Assembly (NCBI GenBank): GCA_025266875.1
Contig: JALLLT010000008.1
Span: 682,001-746,000 of the forward strand
Reading direction: 5' to 3'
From: Fennellomyces sp. T-0311
Lineage: Eukaryota; Mucoromycota; Mucoromycetes; Mucorales; Lichtheimiaceae
DNA length: 64,000 nt
Positions 48,927 to 59,693 of the stretch are shown one piece after another. The notes beneath the pieces were generated by a model. That model worked only from the letters and a program-made list of their open reading frames with translations. It had not been told where the DNA came from and did not search any database. A program made the position numbers and the translations under genes. The stretch's first letter is position 1. Each line of letters starts with the position of its first letter.

Positions 48927-49742
48927 CTAAAGCGATCCGCCGTTCACTGGCAACTCCACCACTTGGTCGGCGCCGGGGAACGGAGGCACCTCAAAGTCAA
49001 ACTTCTTGGCCAAGGTGGGAGGAACGAATCGACCGCCCAAAAAGTGCCTCTTCCCCTTGAAATGGGTTGCGCATTGTTTGGGAGCAGTGAGGGAAACAAG
49101 TACACTGGGTTGGTATTTGACTTGGTCCGTTGGGCCCTGTTCGACATCCCATCCGGAAGGAATATCCACCGCCACAATCGGTTTCTTGGTCTCTTCGAAT
49201 GTCTTGATCACTTGCTTGAACGGCTCACGTACCTCCCCATGGAAACTGAAACCAAAGATGGAATCCACAAGTACATCCGCTGCTTGGTCGCCCGGAAAGT
49301 CTTGATGCACCGGCAATTCCAGTTGTCGGCATTGTTTCAACAATCGCTGGGTTATTCGTGTTTCAGTACTTCTTTTGGGCTTACGCGATAGCTTGGGCTC
49401 TGCTAACCTGATATAGATCCTTGTTGGGCTGCTTTGGATAGTAAAGGGCCGGCTTGTACCCGAAATGGTACAGGTGTCTCGCTGCCACAAGTCCATCACC
49501 ACCATTATTTCCCGGCCCAACGCATACCAATACCTTGGGGAATTGATTCTTGTCGAACGACTTTTGAACGGCTTGGGCAACGCTCAAACCAGCTATTTGT
49601 TTTTTTTTAATTCGTGGCGCGTTTGTTATTTTTCTCCTTTGTTGTTACCTAACTCCATGAGTTGGTCGACGGAGAATCCGCCGGCAGCCGACATGAGCTC
49701 TTCGTCAATGGCCTGCGCGACTTTTTGTGATAATAGCTGCAT
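48927..49742 (-). CDS. NNR1: NAD(P)H-hydrate epimerase
   Basis: Epimerises the R form of damaged, hydrated NAD(P)H so that the partner dehydratase can repair it. Three minus-strand exons (49742-49649, 49592-49408, 49379-48927) give about 243 aa, close to yeast Ynl200c. YjeF_N family blocks are the N-terminal AQAIDEELM, the nucleotide-binding [29 protein letters not shown], the [10 protein letters not shown] loop, and [16 protein letters not shown] with the catalytic Asp. It also carries [14 protein letters not shown] and [10 protein letters not shown]. No peroxisome signal is at the C-terminus; a mitochondrial leader is not obvious. Stop codons of this gene and ABZ1 are 129 bp apart. Confidence 0.95.
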
Positions 49743-52700
49743 TCTTCGTTTCAGCAATGGCAACCGAGTTTTCTCTTTTTTTTTTTTTTCGAGATTACCT
49801 TGAATGACATTATAAAGAAGGAAAACGCAGCGTATGATTCTGCATTAACTCAGACTTTTAATAGCCTCGCTTGATAACCCATGCCTACTGCATAACATCA
49901 TAATGATTCTCGCCCTCCGCCATAATCCTGCTTTCTATTTTCGAATGATCCAGCTGGCTGTAGGAACTGAACACGTTAATTTCATGCTAAAACTCTTTTT
50001 AAGCTTGGATAAGTATGAGTAACCACAGTTCCAGTTGGCAAGGCTCTTGTGGTGGAAATCAATACTCATTCAATGTCACCCTTCGTGAGTTTCAGATAAG
50101 CCTGACGCCCCAATGGATCATGTTATCGCTATGAACACATGCAAACTACGAAAAAGTTGCCGAAATCTAATATAACAGTTAATTGAGCATAACATAGCCC
50201 TCGGTGCACTCCAACTGGAGTGTATGCAGGAAACTAACGAAAGCATTTTACGTACTCAAATATATAACATAATCTTACTCAGGACACTCTGCTGCTTATG
50301 TGTCTTTCTTTCTGATCGAAACACGTACGTACGGGCAAAAAAAAAGCATGTGCTGCGAGCACCGGATTGTGTTTGTCGCATAGCTACAACAAGTGCTTCT
50401 TACATGTTCTCCTTTTGGATTCATAATGAGATAGTTGAGATCCATCTACACTCCAATTCTCAGGGCATTTGAAAGGCTAAATTCGGGGAGGCTATTTTTG
50501 ATTTGGGCTTTTTCCTTTCCCGTTTTCCTGACTTTTGCATCAAACACAGGCACTGGCCCAAGAAATGCATCCACTTTATTTGCAGTGATATTACATACGG
50601 TGAACCACGAGCTTTATGGACGTTCATTATTTCAACTACTTGGTCGATCAGACTGCAAGGTGACTCCAGGAAACGCTTTTCTTACACAGAGCATATGGAA
50701 CAGGAAATGAAGGCTCTGAAAGCGTCACTTTTGCATCTCACAGAGAGAGGTTTAGACGTCAGATCTGACCCAAGTACCAGGGCAATTATCAATTGACTCC
50801 TGGTAAAGTAGTCATCAAAAGGAATATAGTAACTGCTTTATACCAACATGTCAATGTACATGCCTGACAATGTATATTGAATACAATATCCATTTGGCCC
50901 ATCGACATACTAAGTGAAGTTGCGATTTCCATCTACCAAAGGAACCCTCGAACGATACAAGAGACCAAGTGTGTTGGCATGGCCCTCGTACCCATTCCGC
51001 AATTCAAACCTTCTTAGCTCACTCGGGGATCCGGTGTGAAACGGGTGTTTGGGTTATCCATAGATGACCATTACTGGACGTTATCCTACTCTTAGGAATC
51101 AGTCTGAAGACGTTATTCATAAAGTTGATGAAACGTATGACGAAACTAACGATGGGAAACACATCGTTTTCGTAAAGCACAGCATCAACGGGAATTCAAA
51201 AAGGAGATCAAGTTCCAAGGGCCCAGCTAGCCACTACGCAAAGGTGCAGCTATACAGTATCTTTGCCGCGACCGAATATGTATTGATCAAGACAGCCATG
51301 AAGAAAAAGACGCGCCGTATCGAAAAAGAAATTACATTATTTACAAGAGTGCATCGTCTACTCTGGTCCTCATACTCGTACTAAAGTTTCTATTTACATG
51401 GTCACCCAAGTAATACCGGAGAGTCAATGAAGCAAGCGTACGAGGACGCTTGAAGATGAATATATGTCCAGAAAAATACTCTTTTTCTTAGCCGTGATAT
51501 ACGCCTTTGGTCCATTGACGTCGATACAACAAATGACAATAGCAGGGTCCTTCATATCATCGGAAACTTGCGACGCAGCCCACAGTACAGTACAGACACG
51601 CACAAGCACTTAGGCGCATGCATAACCGAATATTTGCCCTGGAAAACATATTACCAGAACTCAGGGACGGTATCGCATTTAACTGTGCAAAATTTGATGA
51701 TCCAAGTCTACTTCTTTTTTTTTGGCACAACAGGATCCTCTCATACTGATATTCGGTGCTATTGCCGACCCAGACGCTACAGCGAAATGTTCAAGGCCAG
51801 GCAAAAGTAAGCCCATACGTATGCCATCGTGGACGGGAGCGAATAGTTCTTATATAGCTCAAAATGTATTCGAAAATGAGAGTGCTACGGAATCATGTTG
51901 CTGCATCATAACTGGGGAATATATAACTTTGACGTCCTCCCTCGTGTAGCAACGGCCGCGTCGTTTGGAGAAGGACATGCTGTCCAATTTGACATGTACA
52001 AAGGATGGTCTACCCGTAGAGACCGTTCGAATCCTACACTGCTATACCCAATATCAAGGGCTAACATTTGTTGACAGGAGAAGCAATACGCAAGGATACC
52101 ACGGCATATCTATAAAGCAATGCGGATTAAAAAGCGACGCATTTCTTGCCTTTGAAAGAAGAAAGCAATGCTATTGTCAACGCACGCTGTCGGAGCCAAA
52201 TTACATCAAGGGATAGTTATCACTTCCTGAAGACGCTTCCGAGTGTCTCATTCTCAGGGGACTAGAATTGTAAAGATCGTTACTCGGTATAGTTTCGGTG
52301 CTATTCAGTTATTAAAAAGGACAAGGGCCACTACAGATTGATCAGTTTACGCCTCTCACACGAGATACATAAACTTTATCTCTATGGTACAGCCTCCACA
52401 TATTTTTTGTATTCGATAGTAAACATGCAGCTAGGTCCTACTCTATTTTATAGCAACAAAATGATGTCACAATACGGGTAGTAATCAGTGTCACTGGTAC
52501 GATGCTTGACATTTGGATAGATAGCCCGTTTATGCTAGGCATAAATTTACTTTTTTTTCAACACTCAATTCTTTGAGCTGAGTCGATGACAGCGTGCTGG
52601 AAGATATATTTGGTGGTTACCATGCACAACGCGTGCTCCCAGGCAACAGCCAAATCACAATTGTCACTTTCAAACTCTGCCATGCGAACAATAAGCGCGT

Positions 52701-52950
52701 CCTTGTTCTGTAAGGTCGACTCAGAATCGGGACAACAGGACTGTGTCCATAGCCACCGGCATAGCAGACGCCCCAACCGAAATCTCGTTTGTATACAAAA
52801 ATTTACCTCGCGACGCCTTACTAACCGTTACCCATTCCATGACCCTTCTTTACTTCAACAATTTGCTTGTGTTTTCGATTTATTCTACGTGTTGTAAAAA
52901 AATATATTGACAAATGCAAACATTTCAAGTTGGAGAGCGTAATTTTTTTT
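49743..52950. other. Gene-poor island with eroded coding-like fragments
   Basis: About 3.2 kb with no intact gene. Several short frames have protein-like composition: the end of 50503-50796 (+), 51064-51384 (+, 106 codons, basic), and 52558-52776 (-, 72 codons, acidic helix-like). None has a recognisable domain and none can be joined into a convincing model. The segment at 52384-52427 resembles the left edge of the window. Remains of old mobile elements or a decayed gene are possible. Confidence 0.4.
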
Positions 52951-53252
52951 TTAGTGAGCCTTCTTGCCAGCAGCCACTATAAAGCACATTGGTTAGTTTC
53001 AAAGCATATTTTTAAACCATTAAAAAAACACGTACAAGCAGGGTTTCTGGGGTCGTTCTTGTACTCGTCAGCTATACATGAAATGATGAGTTTAAATGGT
53101 TTTTGAAAAAAAAAATAATTAGTGAAAAAAAACATACAGTTGATCATTGCGTCCTGCATCTTGGCGACAAGGTAGAAAACGGTCAAACCGCCAGCAATGA
53201 AAGGAGCAGCGGGACGGAGGACGGGAGCGTTGAACTTGCGCAAACCAAACAT
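52951..53252 (-). CDS. ATP18: ATP synthase subunit j (Atp18)
   Basis: Small inner-membrane subunit of the mitochondrial F1Fo ATP synthase, involved in its membrane part and dimer stability. Three minus-strand exons (53252-53138, 53071-53036, 52976-52951) join in phase to 58 aa; yeast Atp18 has 59. The N-terminus FGLRKFNAPVLRPAAPFIAG leads into a single membrane helix, followed by the conserved DEYKNDPRNP motif and a short basic tail ending in GKKAH. The terminal exons are very short (36 and 26 nt), but each restores conserved residues. Divergent from STN1, with 166 bp between start codons. Confidence 0.92.
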
Positions 53253-53418
53253 TTTCGAAAGGGTGGAAGAGGGTTCTTGCAAAGTACAAAAAATTACCAG
53301 GGGGCAAGGCCGTAGCCCGGACCGGAGATTAGACCCACCTTGATACGTCACTCTCTCAATTCGAAGCCACCTTTGGAGCAGCACGAGATTATGCGCGTAG
53401 CATGTATTAAACGAGCAA

Positions 53419-54810
53419 ATGTCCAATTTGGCTATTCAATACTATTCCTTGAATCCACTTTATTCGTTACCCGTAAAACTATTTATTGGTACCGTTTTGT
53501 CCGTTTTAAATTTCGACAATCGACCAGGTAGTCATGGTTACTTCTGATTGAAACAAGAAAAAAAAAGTGTTGACAAAGGATTCAGGCCATTACCTGTTGT
53601 ATGGTTTGCATGTCATTCGGGAAGCGGAAATATGTGGGGTCATAGTGGGCGTAGAACAAAGATATAACCTCATTATATACACAAGTAAAAACCGAAAAAT
53701 ACATATTGATTTGTCTCTATGGCAGCCCATGATTCTTATTGACTACAAAAAATTAGTTGATGATGGGACGGGTACAATCCGTTGCTGCAAATGGAAACGG
53801 GAGCAAATGGATAGTCCAATATTGTCACTGGGAACACTTGTCGTTATCCGCGGGTTCATTGGCGACTTTGAAAAGTGTCGCCAGCTTACTATCAAAAACA
53901 TTGGTAAACTTGCATTGCAGAATAAAACGCGCGCTAATTATTTTTAGACGTCATCCAAGATCCGAACCGAGAGCTGTTACACGATATGCAGACGGTTTAT
54001 CAGTATGAGACGGTGTACAGCAAGCCCTTTGTGGTTCCTGACGACATTGCAGAAAACACGGAGGCGATTGAAAAGGAGCTGCGACGCTATGAAAACGAAT
54101 ATTTGAGAATGGGACTGATGGAAGTCCCCAGTCAGGTAAGAAAGTAAGGAGAGAAAGATACAAATTGTTGATCTTCAAATGAATTAGCCGCAGGATGTTG
54201 TCGTGGACCAAAACTATTTCCAATCGCAATACCTAAAGTATCTTGAACAAGAGTTTCCAGATGAGGAATTCGAGTACAGCGCAGGAATAGGCCACGATGG
54301 ACTTTCTGAATTGGCCAAACAAGTCTTGAAGGAACAGGTAAAATGAAAAAAGAAAGTTTTATGCAGATTTGACACCTCCAAACATAGTTTGATCGTGAGC
54401 CAAGTCTGACGGACATTAACCAATTGTTTGTGGATACGGTTCAAACGTATCTCAAACGAGGAGACGTTGTGACGGTGCCGGAAGACAAAGACTTGCATGT
54501 GCTGGTCAAGGACAGCGAGCTGCGAAAACTGATCTATCGGATCGTTCGGACCAAGCAAGATACCCTGGACATTGCTTTTGGTAAGGGAAAAGGCTGCTGC
54601 GGTAGTTTTGTTTTGTTTTTTTCTCACGCATAATGTGAAATAGGTGGTATCATGCAAGAGTACATCATTGCCAAAGTGCAGCAAGAGACACCATATAATC
54701 ACCTGCCAAGGGAAAAGGTTGCGCGGATGCTTGAGGAGATGGTGGTTGACAGTCATCTGTACATGACCAAGGGTAGGGAATATAAAGCAAATCATGCATC
54801 GGCGCCCTAA
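53419..54810 (+). CDS. STN1: CST complex subunit Stn1-like (OB-fold telomere protein)
   Basis: Probable single-strand DNA-binding partner of Ten1 (and Ctc1/Cdc13) that caps telomeres and helps polymerase alpha fill in the C-strand. Seven exons (53419-53527, 53586-53684, 53757-53903, 53948-54135, 54188-54337, 54388-54580, 54644-54810) give about 350 aa. The N-terminal LNPLYSLPVKLFIGTVL block matches the start of Stn1 OB folds. It is followed by REAEICGVIVGVEQRYN and the strand pair IIYTIDDGTGTIRCCKWKRE, the family's signature. The C-terminal half (QTYLKRGDVV, LRKLIYRIVR, LEEMVVDSHLYMT) looks like the tandem winged-helix part. An 'intron-retained' reading inserts extra residues between YT and DDGTG and is rejected by conservation. 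Confidence is good for Stn1, moderate for exact ends. Confidence 0.85.
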
Positions 54811-55112
54811 AATCCCTCTTTGGTGTGAAACTTTACTCTTTTTTCACTCTTCTTTTTGTTGGCGAAGGAGTTTTTTTTTTTTTGCAACCAACCATTACGC
54901 CGTGTTCATTACTTGTATTTGTTCCCTTCTTCCAAAGAACCTCATTGTAAATCTGTTACTCTCTTTATAACCTGTTCAACTCGTACATATATATACATAT
55001 TACAAAGTGCAATTGGGCGTAACAACCTTTTCTTACCATTTTTCCCAATCTTCTTTTTTAAATTGGTTTTTCTTCTCACCCTCCTCTCTCTCTCTTGTTC
55101 TCTTTCAACTCA
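54811..55112. other. Pyrimidine-rich leader region of the LARP1 gene
   Basis: About 300 bp, with T runs and a CT-rich block ending just before the ATG. LARP1-type genes elsewhere act on pyrimidine-rich leaders, but a link here is only suggestive. Confidence 0.4.
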
Positions 55113-57726
55113 ATGGTTAGCCCGACGATGAAAAAGCCGACTACTGAAGTTCAGCAAGCGCAAGAACAAACGACGACATCACCTCCGCAGCAACCGAATA
55201 AGCGCCACAGCGAAAGCAAGGAGACAGAAGATCACAGCGCCAAAACTGTGCCAGCACCTGCGCCTCAAGTCAACGTATGGCAAGCTCGAAAAGCCGCCAA
55301 CGGAAACGGCACGGATAAAATATCCGAGAACGATGGTATGTCTTTTGCACGTCTCTCTTTTCTTTTTAGTAGTATTATTCAACCTTTTTGGGTGTTCTCG
55401 CAAGATAAACAAGATTCAAGCGCTTGGCCAGCGCCAAATGAATCGCCTGTACCGACCACAACCGATGACAAAGACAAGTTTTCGTTACCCAAAGGTATGC
55501 GAACACGCATGATGAAAGCGTTCATTTTCTTTTTCTTCTTTTTTTTTGCTTACAATCACTCAGGTAAAGGAAAAGGTCAATGGAAGCGGTATACCCCGAC
55601 CATCACACATGCAACGCCTGCACCGGGCACGCGAAATCGACCGGCACAGCAGCAACAACAACATCAGCAGCGTCGTCAACAGAGGAAAGAGAAAAAGCAA
55701 AGGAACCGACGTGCAAGCCATAGTAGCACCAATAGTGCGCCACAGCAGCAGCAACGTCAAAATGATACAGCAACTAATAATAGAGCTCATACGCCAAAAC
55801 CAAAGCCATTTGCCAAAACTGATCCATCGCCAACACAACCTCCACCGCAGCAGCAGAAACGTGTCGATTCAAAACCACCAATACAGCACCAACACCATCA
55901 ACCACCGGATCGTGGATCGTATCGCGGTGCCGGCCGAGGTCGAGGGCGTGGCAGAGGCGGATTCAGACGAAATGATCATGTTATGAACTATTACGCGACG
56001 GCACAACGATTACGACCGCCGGCTTACGTCAGTGTTGATGCTGAAACGCTAAAGCATTATATCATGCAACAAATGTAAGCGTGCCATGTTTGATGCATTC
56101 GTCTGTCGATTAAATTGCTATTCGATTAGCGAGTATTACTTTAGCATCGACAACCTTTGCAAGGATATCTTCTTGCGCGGCAAGGTAAGGCAGAATTAAG
56201 GTTTTAGGGGTCAAATGCATGTCTTACGATGAGCTCTCTCTCTTTTTTTTGTAATAGATGGATGCCCAGGGCTTTGTCGAATTGGATGTACTGGCCAACT
56301 TTAATCGGGTCAAGGCATTGACTCACAATATTGAACTGATCCGAGACGCAATGCGACGGTCAGAAGTGGTTGAATTGAGTCCTGATGAAAAGAAGCTTAG
56401 GAAGCGACAAGGATGGGAGACCTGGATATTGCCCACGGCACCATCCAATGGAGCCGAAGCCAAAGCGTCGTCATCAAGGACTGATGAGGACAACGATGTG
56501 TTTGAATTCGAGGATGATTGGGAAGAAAGCAAAACTGTCAAAAAGTATTATTTATCGGATGACGACGATGACGACGATCACGAGATTGATGAAGAAACCG
56601 TCGCACGTATCATGATTGTTACGCAACGTGGACGCGATCGACCGCATCCCTCTGATCGCTCCAGGATGAACGACGACATTTCAGCCATGATCAATGAAGG
56701 ATTGCAGCAGTACGAGACGGGATTGGACGAGAAAGAGGCGGGCGGTGCAAAAGCGTAAGTTACATGAGTGGGGAGAGAGAGAGAGAAAGAAGAACAGGAG
56801 ACTAACGTGGTGTGTGCGTGTGTGTGTGTATATTTTTAGCATCAAATCAATGACAGACGCGCCGAGATTCTATCCCATTCGCCCGGAATCGCTGCCCAAC
56901 AACGTGGTGCTGACCCCCATTCTAAAGAACAACCACGTTGGATGGGTGTTGAGTGACCAAGCGTACCACTACAATCCCGCGGATCAACTATCAACCAGCT
57001 ACAAGGCCGGAAATGAATTATCCTCATCGGGCGAATTAGCCCATTCATTTCCGCATTTCCAGCATCCAAGTCACGAGCTATTGCGCGAAAACGGTTTCGT
57101 GCAGCACAAATACTACAAGTACCATGCCAAGGCTCTGCGTGAGCGCAAGCAGCAAGGTGTTGGCGTGTCTCACGAGATGAACACGCTATTCAGATTCTGG
57201 TCTCATTTTCTGCGCGAACATTTCAACAAGAAGATGTATAACGAGTTCAAGAAACTCGCAGTGGAGGATGCGAACCAAAACTACCGGTGGGTTCCATAGC
57301 ACGCGCAAACAGCAAAGGTGTTGGTAAATGACCATGGATTTTGTTGTTCTTTAGTTATGGCTTGGAGTGTCTGTTCCGGTTCTACTCGTACGGACTCGAG
57401 AAGCGCTTCCGTCTTGGGGTGTTTGATGATTTCCAGGAACTGACCTTGAAAGATTACGACAATGGTCATTTGTACGGCCTGGAGAAGTTCTGGGCGTACC
57501 TGTATTACCGCAAGGACAAGCGAGGATTGAAGCTCGACGAGCGTCTGAAAGAGATTTGCTCTCAGTTCAGATCCATTGAAGACTTTAGAAAGGCTCATGA
57601 ACCTGCAAAGGCCAACCCTGATGATTCCTACAAGGTGCCTCATCATGTAAGTTCTTTCTTTTGCCCTGTTTCGTCCATTGTATTCACACCTTGCATATGA
57701 TTTAGAAGGGCAAGAACGGCGCTTAG
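55113..57726 (+). CDS. La-related protein 1 (LARP1-type, La motif plus DM15)
   Basis: RNA-binding regulator of translation and mRNA stability; DM15 repeats in animal LARP1 bind the cap and adjacent pyrimidines of TOP mRNAs. Eight exons (55113-55335, 55405-55494, 55564-56074, 56130-56184, 56258-56754, 56840-57286, 57355-57646, 57706-57726) give about 711 aa. Residues 1-255 are Gln/Pro/Lys-rich with an [13 protein letters not shown] RGG box. The La motif ([20 protein letters not shown] and [14 protein letters not shown]) spans exons 3-5. An acidic DDDDDDDHE stretch follows. DM15 repeats start near residue 540: [52 protein letters not shown] and [15 protein letters not shown]. The final exon encodes only seven codons. 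The order of domains is typical, so the call is secure. Confidence 0.93.
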
Positions 57727-58149
57727 CTTCTTTTTTTTTTACACACAAACCATACACACACGCAAACACTCACTCACTCACACCATTTGCACATGCTTCC
57801 CATTTTTAAAGAAGAAAAAAGATCTCTCTCTCGCTCCCTCTTTTTGCATATATAAAGTGTTTTCCAACCCCTGCCGGATTTGAGTTGCCGCCGCTTGAAT
57901 CGGTTAACCGTGCAGCTGGTACGTTTGCTCGATATGGAGAAAAAGTGTTTCTTCGGAGCACGCTAAAAATAAGTGTGGGTCTGACAGGGAAGGCATAAAA
58001 GAATTGCCTGGTTTTGGGTCAATGTGACCCAAAAGCGGTTACAAAATAAGATTGAAAAAGGACAAAAAAAATAACGATTACACAGATTACACTTCTTTTT
58101 CCCTTTTCACGCTTCATTTCTATACCCCTAATCCACTCGTTTCCTAATC
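57727..58149 (+). promoter_or_regulatory. Spacer and promoter of the GPI-protein gene
   Basis: About 420 bp. TATATAAA at 57849-57856 lies 300 bp before the ATG. CT-rich and A-rich segments flank it. No gene is visible in the spacer. Confidence 0.4.
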
Positions 58150-59060
58150 ATGAAGTTGCTGGCCGTCATCCTTGCCCTTGCCGCCACCTCCTACGCTCAA
58201 ACTGTCTCCGATAACCCGTACATCACCCTCGAGGTCAAGGACGCTACCAACTTTTGTACCTTTTTGCCTCCAGCTGATTCCGTCGACCGCAACATTGCCT
58301 CCACAGAGTACATTGCCAATGTCTACTGCATGGGCTCCACTCCCCAAGCCAAGGCCGTCGGAAAACTCGCGGATGGCTTCATTCAATCCGCTCATTTCCT
58401 CGCCACCGATAGCTATGTTCAGGTTACCGGTCAAATTGACCCAGTCAAGGGTAATTTGAATGCAACCGATGAAGGTGGTCAGGTAAAAACTTGAATATAG
58501 TTTAATCCCAACATATGAATACTAAACATCCAAAAAAATGTATAGTACGATATTGTTATGCCAAAGGGCGCCGTTTGTGTTGGCTGGAAGCATTTCGTCA
58601 ACCTCATTGAACCTGCTGGCAACACCTACTGCATCCGTTGCTGTGTAAGTTTGCGAGCATTGTGGTTGTCAAGAAAATCAATAATAATTCTTATTTTTTT
58701 TGAGCGTAGCATAGCAAAGTGGATTGTAACCGTGGCATTTCTGAAAAGGGTTGCGCCCACATTGTTCCTGGCGACTACACGGGTCCTTTGGATAACAGTG
58801 GTGCTGGTATCCCTGCACCTTCCAATGGAGGTGCTGTTCCAGCTGCTTCATCATCAGTTCCTGCTACTGCATCTGTTCGTCCTACTACTGCCGGCTCATC
58901 GTCTGCTGCTTCCTCAGCTTCTTCATCAGCTAGTCCTTCAAGCAAAGACGACAGTGTCACCGCTCAATCAGTTGATGACGAAAGTAGCTCCACGATGACT
59001 CGTCCAACCATTGCACTGACTGCGTTTGCTGGTCTTTTGTTAGCTGTCATTTACCACTAG
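58150..59060 (+). CDS. Secreted GPI-anchored protein of a fungal Cys-rich family
   Basis: Cell-surface protein of unknown function. Three exons, all phase 0 (58150-58482, 58546-58644, 58710-59060), give about 260 aa. A clear signal peptide (residues 1-16, MKLLAVILALAATSYA) precedes a conserved ectodomain with NFCTFLPP, a SAHFLATDSYVQVTG segment, GGQYDIVMPKGAVC, WKHFVNLIEPAGNTYCIRCC and further Cys pairs. This matches a fungal family sometimes annotated as macrophage-activating glycoprotein; the name is inherited from basidiomycete entries and says little about its role. A Ser/Thr/Ala-rich stalk and a hydrophobic C-terminus (IALTAFAGLLLAVIYH) indicate a GPI anchor. Codon use is strongly biased to C-ending codons in exon 1, suggesting high expression. 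Confidence 0.85.
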
Positions 59061-59693
59061 ACAGATTATTTTATTTCTATACTTCCTTTATACTAAATTT
59101 AACCTATTATTTTTGGCGGGCATGAGGATCACTTTCATTTACACTGTTGATCATTTTTTTGTGTCACTTTGTACCCAAAAGCCTAAGAAAGGTAATTTTC
59201 CTGTGCATCTAGCTTGGAATATCAGGAAACATCGGTTCGTGTTACGTACCACGTGAAACAACTTCTTGCTGTGTCTAAAAAAAAAAGTCATCCGATTTTG
59301 CGTCACCTTGCGCTTGGTACTTTACTGATCGTCGTTGTTTATCTTCCCACGTAAAAATATGTAGATGCAGAAAAAGCAATCTGCGATAGATTGATGCATG
59401 CAAATATCTTTATATTTCTGTAAAGATGTACTCCTTAAACACCATCGGATTTTAATTCAATGTCTTTTGTGGAGGCTCCGTTTCACTCTAAATGTGCTAC
59501 GCTTACAATGATTTACTTGTGCGTAAGCGGTGATTCTAGTTCCATAATTAATCTAACGTAGTACTCTCTCACATGACAGGTTTATTTTCACCAAGTTTAA
59601 AATGTTGATATTATATTACAATGAGTACTACTTTTTTTTGCAGTTGCCGGCATATATATATGTCCATAGTGGTTTTTTTTTTTCGCTGTGTTA
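59061..59693. other. Convergent intergenic spacer
   Basis: About 630 bp of AT-rich DNA between the GPI-protein gene and the BRCT gene, which face each other. No feature beyond poly-T and poly-A runs. Confidence 0.5.

Noticed and set aside
52021..52060. tRNA-like T-loop sequence (GTTCGAATCC)
   Set aside because: No acceptor stem, D-arm or anticodon arm can be folded around it by eye.
53685..53756. Unspliced reading through STN1 intron 2
   Set aside because: The frame stays open, but the extra 24 residues split the conserved strand IIYT-IDDGTG of the OB fold, and standard GT/AG sites flank the segment.
55546..55986. 146-codon frame overlapping the LARP1 gene
   Set aside because: Out of frame with the exon that carries the RGG box and leads into the La motif; caused by the biased CAG/CAA composition.
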